Assembly: GCA_026999335.1 (NCBI GenBank) | Contig: JALTPW010000949.1 | Span: forward strand, 1 to 44,631 | From: Chromatiales bacterium | GTDB taxonomy: Bacteria > Pseudomonadota > Gammaproteobacteria > SZUA-152 | DNA: 44,631 nt | Direction: 5' to 3' | Part shown: positions 38,683 to 44,631 of the stretch, piece by piece | Layout of the letters: the number at the start of each line of letters is the position of its first letter | How positions within the stretch are numbered: the first letter of the stretch is position 1 | Made by a program: the position numbers and the translations under genes | Notes under the pieces: model-generated | The model's input: the letters and a program-made list of their open reading frames with translations, nothing else | The model's database searches: none | Told to the model about the DNA's origin: nothing

Positions 38683-39031
38683 TGTAATGATCTATATTGC
38701 CGTGACTATCTTCGTGGTCGGCTTCACGCTCGGCTGGTCGGCTCATATCCAGTGGACGGCGGGCGATGCCCTGGAGGCCGTGGAAATGGCCGTTGAAGCC
38801 CGCGAAGAGCTGGGTGACGAGATCACGGATGTGGCCATCGAAGCGGAGAGGGAAGCCGGGGAAGTTCAGATCGTCTACAAGACCATCGAAAAAGAGGTGA
38901 TCAAATATGTCGAAACTCCTGCCGCTGATCGCGTTTGCCTCGATCCTCCTGCTCTCGGCGTGCTCAACGCGGCCGGTCGTGGTGAACGAGTACCCATCGA
39001 TCCCGGCCAACCTGACCCAGCGTTGCCCTGA
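38672..39031 (+). CDS. Rz: i-spanin (Rz-like)
   Basis: 119 residues from the ATG at 38672. N-terminal membrane anchor (MIYIAVTIFVVGFTLGW), then a long coiled-coil periplasmic helix (EAVEMAVEAREELGDEITDV and AIEAEREAGEVQIVYKTIEK), then a Pro-rich end with RVCLDPPALGVLNAA, the classic Rz C-terminus. With Rz1 it fuses inner and outer membranes at lysis. Confidence 0.85.
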   Translation: MKINVMIYIAVTIFVVGFTLGWSAHIQWTAGDALEAVEMAVEAREELGDEITDVAIEAEREAGEVQIVYKTIEKEVIKYVETPAADRVCLDPPALGVLNAAGRGERVPIDPGQPDPALP

Positions 39032-39185
39032 GACTCTTCCCGTCGTCCCCGATGGGCGTGCCGGGACGATCCTCACCTCGATGGTCAAATGGGCCGAAAC
39101 CTATCACCGATGCCGGGTTATCCATGACGCCCTCTCGTCCGCCGTGAGACGGATAGAGGAAAAGGCGGGCTCGGGGTCCAGATAG
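38907..39185 (+). CDS. Rz1: o-spanin lipoprotein (Rz1-like), overlapping Rz
   Basis: 92 residues in another frame, starting inside Rz and running beyond it. Signal with lipobox LLSAC (lipid-modified Cys19), then Pro-containing RPVVVNEYPSIPANLTQRC and a periplasmic helix. Partly embedded Rz1 within Rz is typical of lambdoid phages. Confidence 0.85.
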   Translation: MSKLLPLIAFASILLLSACSTRPVVVNEYPSIPANLTQRCPETLPVVPDGRAGTILTSMVKWAETYHRCRVIHDALSSAVRRIEEKAGSGSR

Positions 39186-39240
39186 CCGAGTTATCCGCTC
39201 AGCTTGCGTACCACGCGTTACCTTATGGTGTCTAGCCAAA
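39186..39240. other. Convergent junction of late and early operons
   Basis: 55 bases between the Rz1 stop and the last early gene's stop. No hairpin with T tract was found on either strand. In the left-end variant the matching position leads straight into the zinc-ribbon gene at 1813-2052. Confidence 0.6.
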
Positions 39241-39618
39241 TCACTTTGTCACCTCAATCACCTTCAAATAAACGTCATACATCGACAGGTAGTGATCTAG
39301 CATCTCCCGATACTTCCCATCCCCCGGCCCCATAATTAACGCACAAGCCGGGTGCTTGCCGGTCATTAGCGCATACCACCGGGCCTGGCTAATGCACTCT
39401 TTCCACTTCGGCGCGAAGTCGAACTCCACCGCGAACCGGGCCGTAACGCAATCCACGCGCCCGCCGCGGACACGGACCTCCATCTTGCCTCCCTGCGCGT
39501 TGCACCACTGGGCTTGATAGTGGCGTTCGTTGGCGGCCTGTACTGGCGCGATATAGGACACTGCGATCAGGGATAGCGCGAAGGCAGTGCCGAGGATGGA
39601 TAGCGCGATTTCTTTCAC
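39241..39618 (-). CDS. Secreted nuclease-fold-like protein (intact copy)
   Basis: 125 residues from a GTG 6 bases after AAGGAG; an ATG at 39624 abuts the AAGGAG and is less likely. Signal peptide KEIALSILGTAFALSLIAVS ending VQA. The mature part has WCNAQGGKMEVRVRGGRVDC, AVEFDFAPKWKECISQARWY, ALMTGKHPACALIM: the pattern of a conserved small phage family whose E-x-D-x3-K core resembles PD-(D/E)XK nucleases. Catalytic activity is not established. It would act in the periplasm. The left copy (2049-2426) has a stop codon at the Trp of QARWY. Confidence 0.75.
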   Translation of the reverse strand: MKEIALSILGTAFALSLIAVSYIAPVQAANERHYQAQWCNAQGGKMEVRVRGGRVDCVTARFAVEFDFAPKWKECISQARWYALMTGKHPACALIMGPGDGKYREMLDHYLSMYDVYLKVIEVTK

Positions 39619-39620
39619 AG

Positions 39621-39821
39621 TCATCTCCTTACAAACATAAAATGTGTTCTCGGGCTGAACATCGCTCCTAGCGATCCTTTCGTTACGTCTTTGGCAAGTC
39701 CTTTTTTGCATAGCGCTCGTAATGTTGATAGCGATTCGCCCAGGTCATAAGCGCATTTTGGAACGCTACTGAGTTTGCCAAGCGCTCTGCGTTGCGCTTT
39801 TGTCAATGCGATCTCTTTCAT
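39621..39821 (-). CDS. Small helical, possibly winged-helix protein (second copy)
   Basis: Same 66-residue product as 2429-2629, with the same ATGA overlap with the mini-ORF. Confidence 0.6.
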   Translation of the reverse strand: MKEIALTKAQRRALGKLSSVPKCAYDLGESLSTLRALCKKGLAKDVTKGSLGAMFSPRTHFMFVRR

Positions 39822-39880
39822 GATTGCTTCTCGGTGCAGAGAGAAACTAAGCTATGTATCAACCTTTCAAGTTTAGTCAT
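39818..39880 (-). CDS. 20-residue coupled mini-ORF (second copy)
   Basis: Same as 2626-2688, sharing the MTKLER start. Confidence 0.4.
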   Translation of the reverse strand: MTKLERLIHSLVSLCTEKQS

Positions 39881-40088
39881 TATCATTCCCGTCAAACGTT
39901 GAGATCAGCATGGCCGCGTTGCGTATCCGCTCGTTATTCATGATTCGCGCATCCCGTCTGCCCGTGTTATATTCACTTTGCCGGAACCATGCGACGCTGT
40001 GCGGCGCATAACATCGCCAGTTCGATCCATCGCCGCCGAACTCATGCGCGGCCTTGACGGCCTCAACGATTGATCCCTTTTCAGTCAT
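39873..40088 (-). CDS. Hypothetical protein (second copy)
   Basis: Same 71-residue product as 2681-2896, with the same GGAGG ribosome site. Confidence 0.6.
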   Translation of the reverse strand: MTEKGSIVEAVKAAHEFGGDGSNWRCYAPHSVAWFRQSEYNTGRRDARIMNNERIRNAAMLISTFDGNDND

Positions 40089-40245
40089 TTTTTGGTGCCT
40101 CCAATTTGTTGTATCTGGCCACGGCCTCCTCAATTAACTGAGAGGCAGGCCGGTCCTGTTCACGAAGCCACCGCACAATCCACGGGGCCAGCTTGTATGA
40201 CACGGCGATCTTCCGCTCGCCGGGCGGGAGCTTGGGGCGAGGCAT
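40081..40245 (-). CDS. Ribbon-helix-helix-like protein (second copy)
   Basis: Same 54-residue product as 2889-3053. Confidence 0.6.
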   Translation of the reverse strand: MPRPKLPPGERKIAVSYKLAPWIVRWLREQDRPASQLIEEAVARYNKLEAPKND

Positions 40246-40247
40246 GG

Positions 40248-40544
40248 TTACACCTCGCCATTCAGCACTTGCCACAGCGCCCACGCCTCGGGGCTGATGA
40301 ATTTGGAGTATTCCAGATACCCCTTTGCCCGGCGAGCCGTGCAGGCTTCGCACTTGTGGCGCTCCGGCAACAGGTCGTAGAAGGTGGCCTTCACGCGGTC
40401 GGCCTTCTTGCGGCGGTCGAAAGAAAACGGCTCCCGTGCGTAGCCTCGGCCTTTCAGCGGATTGGCCGGCAGGGGCGGCAGGTTGGTGATGCCGCCGTTG
40501 GCCTTGATCAGTTCAACGGCGACGGCTGCTTGTGTGGTGCTCAT
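40248..40544 (-). CDS. Hypothetical CxxC protein (second copy)
   Basis: Same 98-residue product as 3056-3352. Confidence 0.6.
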   Translation of the reverse strand: MSTTQAAVAVELIKANGGITNLPPLPANPLKGRGYAREPFSFDRRKKADRVKATFYDLLPERHKCEACTARRAKGYLEYSKFISPEAWALWQVLNGEV

Positions 40545-40921
40545 AAGATGTCCTCCCAATTAGTCTTGACGAACCCCAGGTGGCGGAACACCGCCGTTTT
40601 GCGGACGTTGCCGTCCTCGTCCGTCACCTCAACGGACTCGCGGCGGCTGAACGCATAGACGGGCGTGACGTCCATGTGCCGGAGCACACGCTCCAGCTCG
40701 GGTATGAAGAAGGGTGCGCCGCCGATCATGGCGGCATCGGCCCCGGCGTCGCGGGCCATGCGGGCAACGGCGTGCGCCGTGGCGTTGAGATCGTCCGGCG
40801 TGGGGATCTCATCGAAAGTAAGCCAACGGGACAGCTCCCCCCGCTGTTCGTCGGGCAGGTCAACCACGCCCGCCTCGACTTGTTCAGGCGTGGCCTGGTG
40901 TTGGGTAAGGTTGATGATCAT
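40541..40921 (-). CDS. MIINLTQH-type conserved protein (second copy)
   Basis: Same 126-residue product as 3349-3729. Confidence 0.65.
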   Translation of the reverse strand: MIINLTQHQATPEQVEAGVVDLPDEQRGELSRWLTFDEIPTPDDLNATAHAVARMARDAGADAAMIGGAPFFIPELERVLRHMDVTPVYAFSRRESVEVTDEDGNVRKTAVFRHLGFVKTNWEDIL

Positions 40922-41772
40922 TTCTGATCCTCCATTTTCAGTTTGCATGAATCCACATTTAGCCGGGGGCCGTCGTCAAGCTCTACCGGCACGATCCCGT
41001 CAGTGCGGGTATAGACGACCGCACCGGCTTTGCCCTTGTATGGGCCGTCGAGGACGATCACACGGTCACCCTCCTTTGCTTCGAGGCCAGCACGCGGCGA
41101 CCAGTCCATGATGTGGTATTTGTTCATGTCGCCATAGTAGATGGCGTCGTCGCCAATCCGGCACAGCCACGCGTCGCCGCTCTCCGTCCAAAGGACGCCG
41201 TCCCAGCTAGCCGTCTTGTCGGCCGCCATAATGGGCTCTTGCCCGTCGGCGCAGATGAAGCCGAGCGAGCGGAAGGTGGAGCAGCCACCGGAATAGCTGC
41301 CGTCAATCGAGGACGTGTGGCCCTCGTTGTGGCCGGCGATGCCGACCTGTACGACCGGCATACCCCGGCGGTCATACCACTTGGTTTCCCGCACTTTTAG
41401 CGCGGGATTGTGCGGGTCTTTCCCGACCCGCACGGCCACCGCCCGGATGGCCGGGTCGATCTCCGGCTCCGGCTCCGGCTCCGGCTCGGGTTTGGCCTGG
41501 GCGGGCTCCGGTGCTTCGCCCAGCTCGGCGGCCAGTTCATCGACCGCCGCCGAGAAGGCCTGGTACTTGGCCTCAGCCGCGCCAGTACCGTCGCACAGGC
41601 GGTCCTCGGCGGCCTTATCTTCCAGCCGTGCCAGTACCTTACGGGCGCGGGCCAGCAGCGCAGGAGCCTCAATGGCCGCCCGCGTGACGATCCCCATGGA
41701 CCGCGCACCGCGAACACTCGCGGCGGCGGCCCTGACGGCTTTGGCGCTTATTTGTGCTGCCGTCTTTTTCAT
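40918..41772 (-). CDS. Glu-Pro linker / KOW-like protein (second copy)
   Basis: Same 284-residue product as 3726-4580, behind the same promoter. Confidence 0.65.
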   Translation of the reverse strand: MKKTAAQISAKAVRAAAASVRGARSMGIVTRAAIEAPALLARARKVLARLEDKAAEDRLCDGTGAAEAKYQAFSAAVDELAAELGEAPEPAQAKPEPEPEPEPEIDPAIRAVAVRVGKDPHNPALKVRETKWYDRRGMPVVQVGIAGHNEGHTSSIDGSYSGGCSTFRSLGFICADGQEPIMAADKTASWDGVLWTESGDAWLCRIGDDAIYYGDMNKYHIMDWSPRAGLEAKEGDRVIVLDGPYKGKAGAVVYTRTDGIVPVELDDGPRLNVDSCKLKMEDQK

Positions 41773-41805
41773 GCCTTGTTCCTCTTGTTTGATTGCCATG
41801 CTAAA

Positions 41806-41833
41806 AGTATATACCCTTATCTATAATTGTCAA
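41806..41833 (-). promoter_or_regulatory. Sigma70-type promoter (second copy)
   Basis: TTGACA at 41828-41833 and TATACT at 41806-41811, spacing 16, as at 4614-4641. Confidence 0.75.
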
Positions 41834-41873
41834 TACTTTTTTGCAAATTATTAACCGCTATTTTTGTGTTGTT

Positions 41874-42071
41874 TTATTTCTTAGTGTTTTGTGTGGTTTT
41901 AGAGGCAACCGGCCACCAGCCGTCGCAGTTGTTGGGGTCCGTAGCCGGGCCGCGCTTGATGAAGAAGGACCAGGCTTGCATCGGGTCAGGGCGCGTGCCG
42001 CTGTCCAGGTGCCTGCGGCAACGCTTGCGATGCGGGCAGGTATCGAGGGCGCACATGTCATAGTCAGGCAT
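41874..42071 (-). CDS. Cysteine-rich small protein (second copy)
   Basis: Same 65-residue product as 4682-4879. Confidence 0.6.
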   Translation of the reverse strand: MPDYDMCALDTCPHRKRCRRHLDSGTRPDPMQAWSFFIKRGPATDPNNCDGWWPVASKTTQNTKK

Positions 42072-42258
42072 GGCTATCATCCTCTCTGACGCTGCTCCAC
42101 CACCACCATACGCCGCAGTAGTGGCAGAACAGTCGGGCGGTCGATCCCATCCGGGTATGCCCGCACCTTGGACACTTGTCGTACTCCCACATCGTCGTAG
42201 CGTTGCCGGGAAGGTCTGCCGTTTTGCCGTCGGGTTTTAGCTTATGGTTGCTCGACAT
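42064..42258 (-). CDS. Zinc-ribbon protein (second copy)
   Basis: Same 64-residue product as 4872-5066, with CPRCG and FCHYCG. Confidence 0.65.
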   Translation of the reverse strand: MSSNHKLKPDGKTADLPGNATTMWEYDKCPRCGHTRMGSTARLFCHYCGVWWWWSSVREDDSHA

Positions 42259-42470
42259 TCAAACGCATCCAGTATATCTGGCAGATAGGTCCACTTGTCT
42301 GGCAAGTCATCGTAAGCAAGTGGACAATCGTCTATGTCTGTCCAGACGCCTTCTGGCCAGTATAAAAGCACTTCGGGTATGCGCATTTCCCACACGCACA
42401 GCACCGCGATGCAACTCTGTATCTCCGGCACGTGCGGCGGTTCAGTAATTGGTTTCCAGTCGGCTTTCAT
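42237..42470 (-). CDS. DUF551-like protein (second copy)
   Basis: Same 77-residue product as 5045-5278. Confidence 0.6.
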   Translation of the reverse strand: MKADWKPITEPPHVPEIQSCIAVLCVWEMRIPEVLLYWPEGVWTDIDDCPLAYDDLPDKWTYLPDILDAFECRATIS

Positions 42471-42693
42471 CCCTACCTACCTCCCTTAATGAATTTTCCC
42501 AACCAACGGACCTTGTAATAAAGTAGTGCTTCCCCCCTATGGCCATCCACATAGAAAAGTATTCATTTTTCTTAGGTTTTTTCTCGAATCCCCGCCATTC
42601 TCCGTCTGCGTCTAAAGCTATCCAGTTAACCCAATCGGGTGCTTCGTACTCTTTTCCGTCTATTGTTACTTTCTTTATTTCTTTTTTGCTCAT
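42442..42693 (-). CDS. Hypothetical protein (second copy)
   Basis: Same 83-residue product as 5250-5501. Confidence 0.55.
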   Translation of the reverse strand: MSKKEIKKVTIDGKEYEAPDWVNWIALDADGEWRGFEKKPKKNEYFSMWMAIGGKHYFITRSVGWENSLREVGRDESRLETNY

Positions 42694-42695
42694 AC

Positions 42696-43007
42696 CTAGT
42701 CCTTCATAGTTACGGCAGGAATAGCCGCCCATCCACTTCCTACCTCCGTCGTGACATAAGCGACGCTGCACCAGTCGCCTACTCTTAGGCGCGGATCAAA
42801 CTGCAACATAGTCACGCTACCTAAATCGCTCCCTGAGCTTAGTTCAGGCGCATCGCAGGGTGGGACGGCAACGACCAGATTTCTTGCTGCTGGCTTTGCG
42901 ACTACATAGGCGCGTGGGATCACATGGCGAATTTTCTTTACCGTGTATCCCTGTTCTTCATACCACTCACGGATAGCGCGGCGGGTTGCTCGTTCAAGTT
43001 TGGTCAT
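42696..43007 (-). CDS. MTKLER family protein (second copy)
   Basis: Same 103-residue product as 5504-5815. Confidence 0.6.
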   Translation of the reverse strand: MTKLERATRRAIREWYEEQGYTVKKIRHVIPRAYVVAKPAARNLVVAVPPCDAPELSSGSDLGSVTMLQFDPRLRVGDWCSVAYVTTEVGSGWAAIPAVTMKD

Positions 43008-43210
43008 TATCCGTCGTCCTCATCCAGCCATCGCTCGTATGCAGATACCGCGTTTACGTGTGCTTTTTCAAACTTTTCTATGCCTCCGTTCACCTCGCGA
43101 AACTCTCGCCATACTTGCGCTTTAACAAGGTCAGAACTCGCTTCGGCGATCCTCCTTAGCAGCGCTAGTTCAGTGCTATAGATCAGTTCCTGGTCATCGT
43201 TATCGGTCAT
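43007..43210 (-). CDS. Hypothetical helical protein (second copy)
   Basis: Same 67-residue product as 5815-6018. Confidence 0.55.
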   Translation of the reverse strand: MTDNDDQELIYSTELALLRRIAEASSDLVKAQVWREFREVNGGIEKFEKAHVNAVSAYERWLDEDDG

Positions 43211-43211
43211 G

Positions 43212-43316
43212 TTATTTCTCGCGCGGAATCGCATGGTGGATTTTATTCGCCGTGTACACCTGCTCTTCACGCCATTCCCGGATTGCTTTTCTTGTTGCTC
43301 GTTCAAGTTTGGTCAT
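43212..43316 (-). CDS. 34-residue MTKLER paralogue (second copy)
   Basis: Same product as 6020-6124. Confidence 0.55.
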   Translation of the reverse strand: MTKLERATRKAIREWREEQVYTANKIHHAIPREK

Positions 43317-43503
43317 TACTCACACCTATTTGCTCCCAAACCCTGTTTGCTTCCAAATTTAGAAACCAGCGATAAAAGTTGTAGGCTAATATACGTTGTT
43401 TTGATGTACGCATAACCTCGTCACCGCTAGCAAACCACCAGATAGTGAAGAAGGCGCGCCAATGATCTTTATACACACAAGATTTTTTGTGCTTATTCCT
43501 CAT
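43303..43503 (-). CDS. Hypothetical basic protein (second copy)
   Basis: Same 66-residue product as 6111-6311. Confidence 0.5.
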   Translation of the reverse strand: MRNKHKKSCVYKDHWRAFFTIWWFASGDEVMRTSKQRILAYNFYRWFLNLEANRVWEQIGVSNDQT

Positions 43504-43726
43504 CCCCTTTTCCTCGCTCGTCAGTGAAGTCTCCTGGCTTGCATTGCAGCTCATCACCTACTTCACGACACAGACATAGGTGTATTGTCTCTGTGCCATA
43601 AGGCTCACCAAAAGCTGGGCACCAATCTCCACACCGGTCACCGTCGCAATGAATACAGAATTGGGATTTCATTTTCCCGGCCCGTTCTAACCATAGCCAG
43701 CCATCCTCATCGATCTTGATTTTCAT
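43493..43726 (-). CDS. IDEDG-family protein B (second copy)
   Basis: Same 77-residue product as 6301-6534. Confidence 0.6.
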   Translation of the reverse strand: MKIKIDEDGWLWLERAGKMKSQFCIHCDGDRCGDWCPAFGEPYGTETIHLCLCREVGDELQCKPGDFTDERGKGDEE

Positions 43727-44021
43727 TTTCACCCTCCCCAGCTTCCATTTTCTTCTCACCACGAAAATCTACAAGATCTTCTTTTGGGATATAGAATGCG
43801 GTATTATGGCATAATGTTAACTGCACGCGCGGTACCAGTGTAGAATCTGTGTCATTATCAATAATCTCCTCAGAGAAGAACACAGGCTCGCCAAAATGCG
43901 GACACCAGTCCCCGCATGAAGTCGTCATCCCTATCGCAAATGAGAATGGGCATGTCTGCTGGCGGTAAATACCGGCTCTCTCTATGTGAAGCCTGCCGTC
44001 TTCGTCAATTAGTACCTTCAT
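43707..44021 (-). CDS. IDEDG-family protein A (second copy)
   Basis: Same 104-residue product as 6515-6829. Confidence 0.6.
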   Translation of the reverse strand: MKVLIDEDGRLHIERAGIYRQQTCPFSFAIGMTTSCGDWCPHFGEPVFFSEEIIDNDTDSTLVPRVQLTLCHNTAFYIPKEDLVDFRGEKKMEAGEGENENQDR

Positions 44022-44301
44022 CTTCTTTTCCTCGCTCGTCGGTGAAGTCGTTATCTCTATCTGGGCCGACGCTGTACTTACCATCTTGTGATAGCTTGAG
44101 GTCCGGTATCGAGCAAACGTCGCCGGCCATCGTGTGCCACAGTAGGTGCTGGCGAATCTCGAAGGCCATAACTGACGCTGTTCGCCAGTTTGGTTTTCCA
44201 TTGATAAGCATTTCATCCTTTGCCCGTTCATCACACCAGGCTTCCAGTTTCTCGATGCGATCAAGCAGTTCGTTTGCTAGCTTGGGACTTATCTCTTTCA
44301 T
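44005..44301 (-). CDS. Hypothetical helical protein (second copy)
   Basis: Same 98-residue product as 6813-7109. Confidence 0.6.
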   Translation of the reverse strand: MKEISPKLANELLDRIEKLEAWCDERAKDEMLINGKPNWRTASVMAFEIRQHLLWHTMAGDVCSIPDLKLSQDGKYSVGPDRDNDFTDERGKEDEGTN

Positions 44302-44631
44302 GCAGCATTTACCTCAATTATCTGCTCAATAATCGGACGCCATGTGCGCGACCACTCCAGTGCATCATCATCCATTGACGCGATGCGATCATCATCGAAG
44401 CCCCGCCATTCTTCGATGCTGTGCTGTTCATAACCTATTGCCATTACATCCTTGGTTAAGACAATCGGCCAGGGGTCGGTCTGTATGGTCTTAATTTCTT
44501 TTCTATTGCCGATGACGTGGTGTAACTTAGCATCTCGTAGATCAGCATCGCGCAGACTGGCAAAGCCCAGATTAGCGTAGCGCAGATCGGCGCAGCTCAG
44601 ATTGGCATCGCGCAGATCGGTGAAGCGCAGA
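44298..44631 (-). CDS. Pentapeptide-repeat protein, C-terminal part (cut by window end)
   Basis: Second copy of 7106-7687 covering only the last 110 residues or so. The start and most repeats lie beyond the window edge. The contig stops inside the repetitive codons, a usual place for an assembler to stop. Confidence 0.8.
   Translation of the reverse strand, partial: LRFTDLRDANLSCADLRYANLGFASLRDADLRDAKLHHVIGNRKEIKTIQTDPWPIVLTKDVMAIGYEQHSIEEWRGFDDDRIASMDDDALEWSRTWRPIIEQIIEVNAA

Larger units (their letters stand above)
39241..44631. repeat. Right copy of the 5.4-kb contig-end direct repeat
   Basis: Matches 2049-7439 with offset 37192. Ends at the window edge, inside the pentapeptide-repeat gene. 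The genes are listed below as second copies. Confidence 0.9.

Overview
The window is a contig from a tailed phage (siphovirus-like, HK97-type head, lambda-like gene order) of a Gram-negative, probably proteobacterial, host. The host inference rests on an inner/outer membrane spanin pair (Rz/Rz1), a phage-borne outer-membrane beta-barrel protein, a NinG-type recombination protein, a YdaS/Cro-like repressor and a lambda Red-like Exo/Bet pair. No integrase, CI-type repressor or host flanking sequence was seen.

Layout. (1) 1-2048: minus-strand accessory genes (small membrane peptides, a class I methyltransferase, a zinc-ribbon gene), found only at this left end. (2) 2049-12770: a long leftward early operon of about 35 mostly tiny genes. 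Many are zinc-ribbon, membrane or helix-turn-helix proteins; it also holds a pentapeptide-repeat protein, a tRNA-Pro, Exo, Bet and a beta-barrel protein. (3) 12771-12927: divergent control region with a palindromic operator candidate. (4) 12928-18999: rightward Cro-like regulator, replication-initiator-like gene with iterons, SNF2-type helicase plus DNA methyltransferase, NinG-like protein and a likely late antiterminator. (5) 18986-19078: late promoter followed at once by an intrinsic terminator, the lambda pR'/tR' arrangement. (6) 19103-36900: structural genes: repeat-rich protein, tail-like proteins, HNH, cos-like region, terminase, portal, protease, capsid, connectors, tail tube, frameshifted tail chaperone, tape measure, tail tip and fibre. 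(7) 37038-39185: lysis genes (endolysin, membrane proteins, nested Rz/Rz1). (8) 39241-44631: a second copy of the end of the early operon.

The right end repeats 2049-7439 at a constant offset of 37192. The simplest reading is a circularly permuted assembly of a phage genome with a 37,192-bp unit (for example 7440-44631). The two copies look identical from about 2389 to 7439, differ by roughly 9% from 2049 to 2388, and are unrelated to the left of 2049. The left tip therefore looks like a related phage haplotype in which the early operon runs on into an extra gene cassette instead of meeting the lysis genes. Three genes in that divergent tip carry single in-frame stop codons.

How the genes work together: the leftward operon supplies recombination and many host-takeover candidates. 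The rightward operon starts replication and delivers an antiterminator that would let transcription pass the terminator at 19054 into the late genes. The late products build an HK97-like head and a non-contractile tail of medium length, and lyse the cell through endolysin, holin candidates and spanins.
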